A DNA stretch of 64,000 nucleotides. It comes from Denitrobaculum tricleocarpae. Its GTDB lineage: Bacteria; Pseudomonadota; Alphaproteobacteria; Kiloniellales; Kiloniellaceae. The translations under genes and the position numbers were made by a program. The notes beneath the pieces are model-generated. The model did no database searches, was not told the DNA's origin, and saw only the letters and a list, made by a program, of their open reading frames with translations. The first letter of the stretch is position 1, and each line of letters opens with the position of its first letter. Positions 36,091 through 44,643 of the stretch are shown in pieces. The stretch spans positions 744,001-808,000 of the forward strand of contig NZ_ML660052.1 of NCBI RefSeq assembly GCF_007004665.1, given 5' to 3'.

Positions 36091-36387
36091 ATGAATGAAG
36101 CATCGCACCTCTGGTACGTTCCCGAGTCCGGCAGCCTTGTCTGGCGGTCGTTCGACTCCTATTCACTGCTCTACAACGAACGCTCGGGAAACACCCATGT
36201 TCTGGATCCGCTCTCGCGCGAGATCCTGGATCTGCTTCAAGAGTCCCCGCGCGACGAGAGGGCTCTGCTCCAGGAACTGACCAGCCTGGTGGGTGATGAC
36301 GATCCGGAGGCTCTCCGCGAGGCGATCGGCGAAGCTCTCGTTGCCTTTGATTCCGCCGGCCTCATTTTTCCGGCATACCATTCTTAA
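36091..36387 (+). CDS. PqqD-like protein (HPr-rel-A system type)
   Basis: The 98-aa protein has the PqqD fold pattern: WYVPESGSLVWRSFDSYSLL followed by LYNERSGNTHVLDPLSREIL and a C-terminal helical segment ending GLIFPAYHS. PqqD-like domains bind peptide substrates for a modifying enzyme. Members linked to HprK-related kinases form the HPr-rel-A subgroup, whose job is unknown. ATG 36091 is preferred because it gives the usual length; the frame continues upstream to TTG 36019 and GTG 36031. The kinase gene starts 24 bases later. Confidence 0.75.
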   Translation: MNEASHLWYVPESGSLVWRSFDSYSLLYNERSGNTHVLDPLSREILDLLQESPRDERALLQELTSLVGDDDPEALREAIGEALVAFDSAGLIFPAYHS

Positions 36388-36411
36388 ACTTCGCGGTGTT
36401 ATAAGAGCGCC

Positions 36412-37368
36412 GTGAATACACCAGATCGAATCATTTCGCCGGAGACGGGCGCGCAGGTGACGCGCGACCTCAATCGCGGCAGGCTCAAGTTCAAGGTCGG
36501 TCCCCTCGTGGCCCGCATTGGGACAAGCTATCCCCTGTTGCAGCGGGACTTTCTGGATATCTATCGCGGATATCCGTTGGCCGGGCCTGAGGAATTCGTG
36601 CATTTCAATCTGAAGGTCGACCCGGTGTCGCTGTTGCGACGCTGGATCAGACCCAAGATCATCGCGGACGGCGGCTTCATTGCGTCGCCCTTCGTGCCCT
36701 TGCGCGGCGATTTGGCCATTCTCGCTTTGGAGATGGGTTTGAACTGGCAGGTGGGCACCAGGTCCGACCAGTTTCTGATCTTTCACTCTGGCGTCGTGGC
36801 GAAAGATCCCGCGCCGGGCGAGGACGGGCCGAGCCGGGCCGTGCTCATGGCCGGAGAATCCGGCGCGGGTAAAAGCACACTGACGGCCGGGCTTGCCTAT
36901 AGCGGCTGGCGGCTGTTCTCCGATGAATTCGGGCTTCTGGATACCTCCGATCTGCATCTTTATCCCTACCCACGGCCAATCTCACTGAAAAACGAATCCA
37001 TCGAGGTGATGACGAAGCGTCTGGGCGAAGATGTTTTCAGCAGGCCTTTTCTCAATACGCTCAAAGGCACGATCCGTTATCTCAGGGCGCCTTCGGAAAG
37101 CCTGATCAATGGTCATAAACCGGCCCGCCTGGATCTGATCATCTTCCCTCAGTACGTCGAGGGCTCGACCGGGGGGATCAGCGAGTTCACCGGCGCGGAG
37201 GCTTTTGCCATGCTGCGGGGCGCCAGTGTGAATTGCGACCGGGTCGGGCGGTCTGCGTTTGATGCCCTGTCGGCGTTGACCGGGCGCTGCAAAGTCTACG
37301 GCTTGCAATACGGCTCGATGGATATGGCCATAGGGATGGTCGAGGCCCTGATGGAAGATGCAGCATGA
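36412..37368 (+). CDS. HprK-related kinase A
   Basis: The 318-aa protein is related to the HPr kinase/phosphorylase C-terminal domain. It has a Walker A loop GESGAGKSTL near residue 148 and LFSDEFGLLD with acidic residues downstream, matching HprK active-site motifs. An N-terminal 120-residue part lacks the HprK N-domain. HprK phosphorylates Ser46 of HPr; no HPr gene is near, so the target here is unknown. It starts GTG 36412, 24 bases after the PqqD-like gene, and its end overlaps the nucleotidyltransferase ATG by 4 bases, showing tight coupling. Confidence 0.82.
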   Translation: MNTPDRIISPETGAQVTRDLNRGRLKFKVGPLVARIGTSYPLLQRDFLDIYRGYPLAGPEEFVHFNLKVDPVSLLRRWIRPKIIADGGFIASPFVPLRGDLAILALEMGLNWQVGTRSDQFLIFHSGVVAKDPAPGEDGPSRAVLMAGESGAGKSTLTAGLAYSGWRLFSDEFGLLDTSDLHLYPYPRPISLKNESIEVMTKRLGEDVFSRPFLNTLKGTIRYLRAPSESLINGHKPARLDLIIFPQYVEGSTGGISEFTGAEAFAMLRGASVNCDRVGRSAFDALSALTGRCKVYGLQYGSMDMAIGMVEALMEDAA

Positions 37369-38543
37369 AGGGCCTGCCCGAAGACCTGAAGACGCTGCTG
37401 ATTGCGCCGCAGTTGGCGAGAAACTGGTCCGCCGAGCGATGGTCGCGCGCCGCTTATCTTGCGCAATCAGGCGCCGTCTTGAGCCGTGTCGCCGTCGATT
37501 TGGCCGCTCTCGATCAGGATCCTGCGGACCAGGATGCCGCGAACCAGGACGCGGGGGATCAGGATGCGGGGGATCAGGCTCCTCCCGGGGTTCCCGGACT
37601 TGACGCTTGTCTGCTCTCGGCCATGCGTAACGGTGCGCGCAGCCAGATGCGGCTGTCCTGGGAAATGGATCGTATCAAGCGCGTTTTCTGGGATCGCGAC
37701 CTCAAGATCGTACTGCTGAAGGGGGCTGCCTATCTGGCGGCCGGGATTCCCTGCACCCGTGGTCGCCTGAGTTCCGACATCGATATCATGGTCGCAAAGG
37801 ATGAACTTGCCGGCGTGGAAGCTGCGCTGTTGGATGCGGGTTGGGTTTCCGCCAAGGAAATGCAGGGCGAGGAAAGCGGCGGCTACGACGACGACTATTA
37901 CCGCAGATGGATGCATGAATTGCCGCCGCTGGTGAACAGCGAGCGCAAAACCGTCGTTGACGTCCATCACACGATCCTGCCGCCCACGGGCCGGGTCACT
38001 GCCGACGCTGCTGAACTACTGGATCAGGCCGTCCCGGTGGAGTCCGAGGCTCATGGTCTGAAGGGTTACTTTGTCCTCTGCGATACGGACATGTTCCTGC
38101 ACTCGGTGGTGCATTTGTTTCAAGACGGCGAAATCCGCGGCGGACTGCGTGACCTCGTCGATCAGACCGATATGATCCGGTATTTTGGCGCGCGCCCTGG
38201 TTTTTGGGAGCGTTTGATCACGCGCGCTGGAGACCTTGGTCTGGGACGTCCGCTCTATTACAGCCTGCGCTATAGCTCCGCGCTTCTGGATGGCCCGGTT
38301 CCTGCTTCGGCTCTACAGGACGCTCAGCGTTTTGCGCCGCCCCTGGCTGTGCGTATGCTGATGGACCTGCTGGTTCCGCGTGCCTTGTCGCCAAGCTATC
38401 TCTTCGAGTCCGATCGCGGTGCCGGCCTCGCGGGCGAACTCCTCTACATCCGCTCCCATTGGCTCCGTATGCCGCCGCTGATGCTGACGCGCCATCTCGC
38501 CATCAAAGCCTGGCGCCGGATCGGTGGCGAAAAGACCGCTTGA
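37365..38543 (+). CDS. NTP_transf_5 nucleotidyltransferase family protein
   Basis: The 392-aa protein has the NTP_transf_5 (PF14907-like) pattern: IVLLKGAAYLAAG and RGRLSSDIDIMV with the DxD metal-binding acidic pair near residue 142. It could transfer a nucleotide to a protein or small molecule; many relatives lie in HPr-rel-A-type or peptide-modification loci. ATG overlaps the upstream stop. Between residues 48 and 75 there is an insert of 5-6 imperfect repeats (DQDPADQDAANQDAGDQ), coded by 15- to 18-base repeats and likely an unstructured linker, not present in the core family. Confidence 0.78.
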   Translation: MKGLPEDLKTLLIAPQLARNWSAERWSRAAYLAQSGAVLSRVAVDLAALDQDPADQDAANQDAGDQDAGDQAPPGVPGLDACLLSAMRNGARSQMRLSWEMDRIKRVFWDRDLKIVLLKGAAYLAAGIPCTRGRLSSDIDIMVAKDELAGVEAALLDAGWVSAKEMQGEESGGYDDDYYRRWMHELPPLVNSERKTVVDVHHTILPPTGRVTADAAELLDQAVPVESEAHGLKGYFVLCDTDMFLHSVVHLFQDGEIRGGLRDLVDQTDMIRYFGARPGFWERLITRAGDLGLGRPLYYSLRYSSALLDGPVPASALQDAQRFAPPLAVRMLMDLLVPRALSPSYLFESDRGAGLAGELLYIRSHWLRMPPLMLTRHLAIKAWRRIGGEKTA

Positions 38544-38614
38544 TCCGGCGGTCCGCCGCTTGAAGCTCCGCGCATGAACCTGATCTGCTACACTCCTGCA
38601 GATCTGAGAGTCTG

Positions 38615-38986
38615 ATGGAGTCAGGGGCGGTGATGATATCCGGTGTGGTCTCTTCCCTCACAATGGCGGTGCTGTTCGTCAATATGCCTCTGAGCGGCGA
38701 GGCCTGGCCGCCTTATCTCACCGGCGCGGATCTCGCTGCCGCCTGCGCGAGCGAGGAGCCCGCGCAACAGGGGCTTTGCCTTGGCTACATCCGCGGCGTG
38801 GCGGATGTGCTTGGCGGCCCGGGCGCGATAGTGGACGGTATCCTTGCCTGTCTTCCCGGCGGCGAGACAGGCGAGCAGGTGGTGACGCTCGTGAAGGATT
38901 ATCTGGCCAAAAATCCGCAGCTCGGCAATCTCAAGGCGGACGGCCTGGTGGCCTACGCCTTGTCGCTGTCTTTCCCCTGCGAATAA
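38615..38986 (+). CDS. Rap1a/Tai-family-like secreted protein
   Basis: The 123-aa protein has a signal peptide-like start, then LTGADLAAACASEEPAQQGLCLGYIRGVAD, CLPGGETGEQVVTLVKDYLA and LSFPCE, with four cysteines spaced as in Rap1a/Tai immunity-like proteins. In other bacteria Rap1a neutralises a type VI amidase effector; here no effector or secretion gene is visible, so immunity is not implied. ATG 38615 and ATG 38633 are both possible starts; the second has GGGGCGG upstream and trims residues ahead of the signal peptide. Confidence 0.68.
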   Translation: MESGAVMISGVVSSLTMAVLFVNMPLSGEAWPPYLTGADLAAACASEEPAQQGLCLGYIRGVADVLGGPGAIVDGILACLPGGETGEQVVTLVKDYLAKNPQLGNLKADGLVAYALSLSFPCE

Positions 38987-38998
38987 GACAAGACCGCA

Positions 38999-39955
38999 CT
39001 AATCCCTGCGCCCGCCCGCGAGCGTGATGACCCCGACGATAATGATCCCTGTCAGCAGCAGACGAATGCCGGCACTGAGACCAAAGGTGTTCAGCATGGT
39101 GACCAGCAGGAACATGAACAGGGCCGCGCCCCAAAGACCGGGCAGATTGGCGAAGCCGCCCGCAACGGAGGTGCCGCCGATCACCACCACAGCGATCGAT
39201 GCCAGCAGATATTCGGCCCCCATGTTCAAGGACGCGCCGCCCGAAAAGCCCGCGAGCAGGTATCCGCAGAGCGCGGCCAGCACCGCTGACTGCACGTAGG
39301 TCGCCAGGCGAATGAAATCGACTTTGACGCCTGCCAGGGCCGCCGCGCGCGGGTTCTGTCCGATGGCGAGCACGGAGCGTCCGAACACGGTGCGGTGGAG
39401 AACGACGCTCATGATTGCGGCCAGGAGAATGACGCAGATTGCGAGCAGCGGGAAACCGGCGATCCTTGCCGTGGTGAACTCGGCCAGCAGCTCCGGCGGC
39501 TTGATCTTGAGTCCGCGCCCGTAGGCAATCGCCGAGGATTGCACCAGGAAGCTGGAGGAGAGAGTGGCGATGATTGGCGGGATGCGCAGGGCGTGAATGA
39601 GGCCGTAGTTGAAAAGGCCGACCGCCAGCCCGCAGAGCAGAGCAACGACGAGCCCCGGCAGGATCATAGCATCCTGGGTCTCCATGATCTTCATGGAGAC
39701 CGCGCCGGCGAAGGTCATGGTGGCGGGGATGGAGAGGTCGACGTTGCCGGGCCCGAGGGTAATGACATACATCTGGCCGATGCCCACAATGACCGAGAAG
39801 GTCGCGAAGGAGAGGGCCGCCGAGAGGATCTGACCCGCGCCGGTCCCGCCCGTGTAGAGAATGGTCGCGATCCAGACTAAAAAGGCGCCGGCAAAGGCCC
39901 AGATCCAGGGTTTGCCGCTGATGGCCTTGATGTGTTTGCTCAGCGCCGCGGTCAT
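38999..39955 (-). CDS. CUT2 sugar ABC transporter permease 1 (RbsC-like)
   Basis: The 318-aa protein has about eight to ten membrane helices and the RbsC-like motifs LGPGNVDLSIPATMTFAGAV and VGTGTSVAGGFANLPGL-like, here VVIGGTSVAGGFANLPGLWGA. It forms the membrane channel with the second permease. Its start overlaps the stop of the second permease by 4 bases (39952-39955). It is the last gene of a four-gene minus-strand operon with permease 2, ATPase and solute-binding protein. Confidence 0.88.
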   Translation of the reverse strand: MTAALSKHIKAISGKPWIWAFAGAFLVWIATILYTGGTGAGQILSAALSFATFSVIVGIGQMYVITLGPGNVDLSIPATMTFAGAVSMKIMETQDAMILPGLVVALLCGLAVGLFNYGLIHALRIPPIIATLSSSFLVQSSAIAYGRGLKIKPPELLAEFTTARIAGFPLLAICVILLAAIMSVVLHRTVFGRSVLAIGQNPRAAALAGVKVDFIRLATYVQSAVLAALCGYLLAGFSGGASLNMGAEYLLASIAVVVIGGTSVAGGFANLPGLWGAALFMFLLVTMLNTFGLSAGIRLLLTGIIIVGVITLAGGRRD

Positions 39956-40887
39956 TTCTTCCCCGCCCTGTTGATCAGAACCCGAAGGGCCAGAACGATG
40001 ATGAGAATGGCGCCCTGTGCGCCGATCTGCCAGTCCGGCGAGATCCGCAGGAAGGAAAGGAAGGACGCCGCGAGGGTCAGGGTCATGGCCCCCAGAACCG
40101 CGCCGACCGGTGAGATCCGGCCGCCCACGAACTCGCCGCCGCCCAGAATGACCCCGGCAATTGACAGCAGGGTGTAACGCAGGGCGATGTTGGCGTCCGC
40201 CGAGGTGGTCAGGCCGATCAGCGAGATGCCGCTGAGCACACCGAAAAAGCCCGCCAGGGCGTACATGGACATCTTGGCCTTGAGGATCGACCAGCCCGCG
40301 CGTTCCACGGAGCGGGGGTTCCCGCCGACGCCGCGCACCACGGCACCGTAGGCCGAGCGCATCAGCGCAAAATGCACCAGGATTGCGACCAGCGCCGAGG
40401 CATAAATTGTGGTTGGCATGCCGGGGGCTTTAAAGGTCATGACCGCGCGCACCCACTCGGGGGCCTTGCCGCCCGGTGTCGGCAGGACCAGCAGCGCCAG
40501 GCCGAGCCAGAAAAACGACATCCCCAGCGTGACCACGATCGAGGGCAGGTTGCGCAGGTGGATCAGGGCGCCCAGGGCCGCGTAGGCGAGGATACACAAC
40601 AGCAGGACGGCGATCCCCAGAACCGGGGACTCGTTCAGCCAGGTGGCGCCGACGCAGGCGACGAAACCGACGAAGGCCCCGATGCCGAGATCCAGGTCGT
40701 TGACGGCGATCACGCACATCTGCGCCAGGGTCGCGAAGGCAATCGGCAGGGCCAGGTTCAACAGCAGATTGAGGCCGAAATAGCTCATGGCCCGGGGCTG
40801 CAGATAGAAGATCGCAATCAGAATAACCGTGAGCGAGAAAGCCGGGAGCAAGCTTCGCAGCAGGCGGGCCGAAGGGACAAAGGTCAT
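39952..40887 (-). CDS. CUT2 sugar ABC transporter permease 2 (RbsC-like)
   Basis: The 311-aa membrane protein has nine or more predicted helices, with the family-type DLDLGIGAFVGFVACVGATW and GGGEFVGGRISPVGAVLGA motifs. The two permeases probably form a heterodimer, as many CUT2 systems use a homodimer instead. It overlaps the ATPase gene by 4 bases at 40884-40887. Confidence 0.88.
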   Translation of the reverse strand: MTFVPSARLLRSLLPAFSLTVILIAIFYLQPRAMSYFGLNLLLNLALPIAFATLAQMCVIAVNDLDLGIGAFVGFVACVGATWLNESPVLGIAVLLLCILAYAALGALIHLRNLPSIVVTLGMSFFWLGLALLVLPTPGGKAPEWVRAVMTFKAPGMPTTIYASALVAILVHFALMRSAYGAVVRGVGGNPRSVERAGWSILKAKMSMYALAGFFGVLSGISLIGLTTSADANIALRYTLLSIAGVILGGGEFVGGRISPVGAVLGAMTLTLAASFLSFLRISPDWQIGAQGAILIIVLALRVLINRAGKK

Positions 40888-42428
40888 GGCGCCGCATCCT
40901 CTTTTGCTTCCGGCTCCTTTGCTTCTGGCCCCTTTGCCTCTGGCTTGCCACCCTCGGCGCCGTCCTCGAAGGAAGCGTGCAGCACGCGCTGTTCGGTCAC
41001 CTCATCGCCTGCGAGATCGGCCACGATCGCGCCGTTCCGGAAGACGTAGACATGATCGCAGTGCTCGAGTTCATCCATCTCCGTGGTGTACCAAAGGAAG
41101 GTTCGCCCCAATCCGGCTTCCTCCCGGATCATTTCGTAGACCTCCTGCTTGGTGCCGATATCGACGCCGCGCATGGGATCGTCCATCAGAATGATTTCGG
41201 CGTCCGATGCCAGGGCGCGTGCAAAGAGCGCTTTTTGCTGATTGCCGCCGGAGAGCGAGAGAATGTTGTTGTTCATATCGGGAGTGCGGATGGCGATTTT
41301 CTGCCGCCAGTCTTCGCACAGGCGTGCCTCGGCCTGCGGATCGATCAGACTGCCCCGGGTCAGCTGGCGCATGGATCCGATTACGATATTCATGCCGATC
41401 GACCAGAGGGGAAAGACGCCGTCGACCTGCCGGTCACCGGGCACCAGCGCCATGGGGACCGTCTTCGCCGGGCTTTTGCTGTCGCGTCGTTTCTTCTGGT
41501 AGACATCGATCAAAGCATCCGTCTGGCCGTGTCCGCTCAAGCCTGCGAGACCGACGATCTCGCCGCTAAAGGCTTGCAGCCGCCTGCCGTCGGATTGCTG
41601 CGCCGGCCGGATCGAGACCAGCGCTTCAGTCTCCTGCTGTCTGGCTTTTGCCGCCTTGCGCGCCCCATCCTGTTCCTTCGCGACGCTGCCCATGGCTTCG
41701 ACCAGCTTGCCCCGGTCGAAGTCCCGTGCCGCGCGGTCGTCGACGACGCCGCCGTCGCGCATCACCACGATCCGGTCGCTGCTTTGCAGGATCTCCTCCA
41801 AAAGGTGCGAGATCAGGATGCAGGCGCCGCCCTGATCCACAAATCCGCGCAGGTGTGTCAGCAGTTGCTGCGCGATGATGGCATCCAGTGACGAGGTCGG
41901 CTCATCCAGAATGATCAGGTGGATCGGACTGTCGACTTTGGTAAAAGCCCGTGCGATCTCCACCATCTGGCGTTTGGCAATCGAGAGGTCGCCGACTTCG
42001 TCATCGGGGTTGATTCCATGCCCCGGAAAGACTTCGTCGAGCTTATCGGAGATCAGTTTGCGGGCGCGGGCCTTCCATCCGACGCCCCTGATCGCGGGAT
42101 GCAGAATGCGGGCATTCTCCGCGACGGTGAGATTGGGACAGAGCGAGAGCTCCTGGAAGACGCAGCGAATGCCGTGGGCCTGCGCCTGATCGACCTTGTA
42201 ACCGGGCAGCGAAATGCCGCTTTGGGCGAAGGTAAGTTCACCGCCGGACGGCATCTGTGTCCCGGCCAGGATCGAAATGAGCGTGGATTTGCCTGCACCG
42301 TTGTGTCCGACAATTCCAAGCGCCTGACCGGCGAGAATTTTGAGGTCGACGCTTTGCAAGGCTTGGACGGCGCCGTAGTTTTTGCCGACGCCGTCCACCG
42401 TGATGAAAGGTTCCAACGCTTTGAGCAC
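40884..42428 (-). CDS. CUT2 sugar ABC transporter ATPase (two domains, RbsA-like)
   Basis: The 514-aa protein has two ATPase domains. Domain 1 has GHNGAGKSTL (Walker A, near residue 40), signature LSIAKRQMVEI and Walker B LIILDEPTSSLD. Domain 2 (about 270-490) has a degenerate Walker A (GLSGHGQTD), signature LSGGNQQKALFA and ILMDDPMRG, the normal RbsA arrangement. The C-terminal tail has a five-residue repeat (PEAKG, PEAKE, PEAKE) encoded by 15-base repeats. Start ATG lies 37 bases past the solute-binding gene's stop. Confidence 0.9.
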   Translation of the reverse strand: MLKALEPFITVDGVGKNYGAVQALQSVDLKILAGQALGIVGHNGAGKSTLISILAGTQMPSGGELTFAQSGISLPGYKVDQAQAHGIRCVFQELSLCPNLTVAENARILHPAIRGVGWKARARKLISDKLDEVFPGHGINPDDEVGDLSIAKRQMVEIARAFTKVDSPIHLIILDEPTSSLDAIIAQQLLTHLRGFVDQGGACILISHLLEEILQSSDRIVVMRDGGVVDDRAARDFDRGKLVEAMGSVAKEQDGARKAAKARQQETEALVSIRPAQQSDGRRLQAFSGEIVGLAGLSGHGQTDALIDVYQKKRRDSKSPAKTVPMALVPGDRQVDGVFPLWSIGMNIVIGSMRQLTRGSLIDPQAEARLCEDWRQKIAIRTPDMNNNILSLSGGNQQKALFARALASDAEIILMDDPMRGVDIGTKQEVYEMIREEAGLGRTFLWYTTEMDELEHCDHVYVFRNGAIVADLAGDEVTEQRVLHASFEDGAEGGKPEAKGPEAKEPEAKEDAAP

Positions 42429-42465
42429 CTTGCTTCCTTAAAGTCTCAGCCGGAACCCTTCGTAC

Positions 42466-43488
42466 CTACTTACCCGCGATGACCTTCTTGGCGTCTTCCA
42501 GCGCGTACTCAACATTTGCCACGCTGCCCTCTTCGGTGCCCGCCAGCTTTTCTTCCAGGTCGTCCTGATCAACCCGCAGGAAGGGAACCGTCAAATCCTT
42601 AGGCACATCGGCGCCGTCCAGGATCTGCTGAGCGACCCAGAAAGCGAGCGTCGAGACGCCGGGCGCGATGGAGACGGACATGGTCTTATAGCCATTCGCG
42701 TCCTTTTGCTCTTTCCACCACTTCAACTCGTCCTGGCGGTTGCCCATGATGATGAGGGGGATCGGGCGGCCTGCTGCTTTGAAAGCCTGGGCGGCGCCAT
42801 AGCCATCACCGCCCTGGGTGACGACACCGGCGATGTCAGGCAGCGAGGGCAGAATACCGGCGACGGCTTTTTGCGCGACGTCCTGGGCCCAGTCGCCGTG
42901 CACCGAACCGACGATCTTGAACTGGGAATTCTCGGCCACGCCTTCATGAATGCCTGCACTGATTTCGTCGTCCACGAAGACCCCGGCCAGGCCGCGGATT
43001 TCCAGCAGGTTTCCGCCATCGGGCATGTGCTTGGCGAGATAGATCAGCTGTTCCTTGCCCATCTGCTTGAAGTCGATGGCGATGCGCCAGGCGCAGGGGG
43101 CGGTCACGATGCCGTCGAAGGAGATGACCTTGATCCCGGCGGCGCAGGCTTCCTCGACCGCGCCGTTCAAGGCATCGGGGGACGCGGCATTGATGACGAT
43201 CGCATCGTAACCCTGAAGGATGAGGTTTTGGATCTGCGCAGCCTGCTCGGTGACCTGGTTCTCCGCCGTGGTGAAGGCGTCAGCGGATGCAACGACACCG
43301 TCTTTCACGGCTGCGGAGGTGATCTTTTCCCAGCTTGTCAGCATGGCCTGACGCCAGGAATTTCCCGCGTAGTTGTTGGAGAGCGCAATGCGTTTGTCCG
43401 AGGTGTCGGCGAAGGCTGAAGTCTGCGACATAGCGACCACCGCGGCTGCAGCGCCGAGGGACAGAAGCGATTTTCTGAAGTGCACCAT
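42466..43488 (-). CDS. CUT2 sugar-binding protein (RbsB-like)
   Basis: The 340-aa protein has a signal peptide (MVHFRKSLLSLGAAAAVVAMS, cleavage near SAFA), then an RbsB-like fold with KRIALSNNYAGNSWRQAM, GYDAIVINAASPDAL and GVVTQGGDGYGAAQAF. It would deliver a pentose, hexose or polyol to the permeases in the periplasm; the ligand is unclear. Being first, with a 377-base upstream spacer before the response regulator, it probably follows the operon promoter. GAGGA lies about 6 bases before the start. Confidence 0.9.
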   Translation of the reverse strand: MVHFRKSLLSLGAAAAVVAMSQTSAFADTSDKRIALSNNYAGNSWRQAMLTSWEKITSAAVKDGVVASADAFTTAENQVTEQAAQIQNLILQGYDAIVINAASPDALNGAVEEACAAGIKVISFDGIVTAPCAWRIAIDFKQMGKEQLIYLAKHMPDGGNLLEIRGLAGVFVDDEISAGIHEGVAENSQFKIVGSVHGDWAQDVAQKAVAGILPSLPDIAGVVTQGGDGYGAAQAFKAAGRPIPLIIMGNRQDELKWWKEQKDANGYKTMSVSIAPGVSTLAFWVAQQILDGADVPKDLTVPFLRVDQDDLEEKLAGTEEGSVANVEYALEDAKKVIAGK

Positions 43489-43865
43489 AGTTTTCCTCCT
43501 TAACCCGGCGGAGTATGGCCGGGGGATTGATCGTTTATTGTTGAAGCAACGCTATTCTCGTATCAGACGTTAAATCACGTTGTGAGGATGCCCGGCCTTC
43601 TTCGGTCGGACCGCTGCAAACTGTTTTTAGGGATTGGCTATGGTCACGCCGTTCTGTTCTCTGCAAGTCCTGCGCGGAACGCTGCGGTGACAGATCCTCC
43701 CTCTTGTGTTCTTTTCAAACGCTCTGCGGCATTTTTTTCATATTAACCCCGGCGCCCGGCTCCGTATGCGGCGCTTGCGGGAATCTTGATTCGCGAATTC
43801 ACTAACGCTGGTGCGGGTTCCCGCATTCGGCCAGTTTGTCGTGCTTTCTATTTCAATGAAGAAGT
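43489..43865. other. Spacer between the CUT2 operon and the response regulator
   Basis: No gene is supported. It should contain the promoter of the CUT2 operon and the 3' end of the response regulator transcript; I found no clear operator or terminator. Confidence 0.4.
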
Positions 43866-44612
43866 TCAAGCGCGCCCGCGCGCGCTCGAGGCGCGAACCG
43901 AACGCCAGCGGTCCAGGTCGTCTTGCAGCGCGGCAAGGCCGTTGACGTTGAGCAGGCCGCGCTCCATTGCGACCGCCACCGCGCGGGTGCGCGAGTTGAA
44001 GACCGGTCCGAACTCCGAATCTGCCTCTCGCTCATCCACGCCGAGCTTTTCGTAAAGGTGTTTCAGGCGGCTCTGCACGCCCCGTGTCGACATATTCCGG
44101 CGCGCCGCGATGGCCTTATCCATCATGCCGAGGGAGATATCCATCAGCACCTCGAATTCGGAATCGGTCAGGCCCTCGAGCATATTCTCAGCCCGCTGCT
44201 GGACGCCCCGGATCTCGCGATCGATGATACACTGGTCCTCGCGCAGGACACCGCGGAGGGCAAGCTCCAGCCGGTCCTCACTCGCCGACTTCAGAAGATA
44301 TCCGTAGGCCGCGGCCTGCGGCACGATGCGCGAGACGCCGCGCACGTAAGCTTCGTCGGCGTAGTTGGACCAGAAAAGAATGCGCATCGAGGGATGACGC
44401 CGCCAGATCTGCTTCGCCGCCGTCACGCCGTTGGTGTTGGGCATCTGCAGATCCATGATGACCGCATGGATATCCCGGTCTTCCACGATCGCGATGGCGG
44501 CCTTGCCATCGTCCGCTTCAAAGACCTCGTCGCATTCAGGAAGCGCGCGCGTGACGGCCTCTTTCAGATAGGCCCTGTGAAAGGGATCGTCTTCGGTGAC
44601 CAATATCTTCAT
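43866..44612 (-). CDS. NarL/LuxR-type response regulator
   Basis: The 248-aa protein has a receiver domain (residues 3-125) with DD at 8-9, phosphorylation site Asp54 in VIMDLQMPN, Lys108-like in LLKSAS, and a C-terminal HTH_LuxR domain (about 150-200: LTDSEFEVLMDISLGMM and MSTRGVQSRLKHLYEKLGV). It lies just after the histidine kinase gene on the same strand, 31 bases away, so they form a pair. The target may be the adjacent CUT2 operon or SMP-30 gene; inference. Confidence 0.9.
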   Translation of the reverse strand: MKILVTEDDPFHRAYLKEAVTRALPECDEVFEADDGKAAIAIVEDRDIHAVIMDLQMPNTNGVTAAKQIWRRHPSMRILFWSNYADEAYVRGVSRIVPQAAAYGYLLKSASEDRLELALRGVLREDQCIIDREIRGVQQRAENMLEGLTDSEFEVLMDISLGMMDKAIAARRNMSTRGVQSRLKHLYEKLGVDEREADSEFGPVFNSRTRAVAVAMERGLLNVNGLAALQDDLDRWRSVRASSARGRA

Positions 44613-44643
44613 GCTTGTCCTCTGCTGTGCGGCTATCGGGCTG

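Noticed and set aside
38615-38986. Type VI secretion immunity gene
   Set aside because: Family resemblance to Rap1a/Tai is not enough; no effector or type VI gene is near.
40977-41891. 304-codon plus-strand frame in the CUT2 ATPase
   Set aside because: Opposite an ATPase gene with complete Walker motifs on the other strand; it is a shadow.
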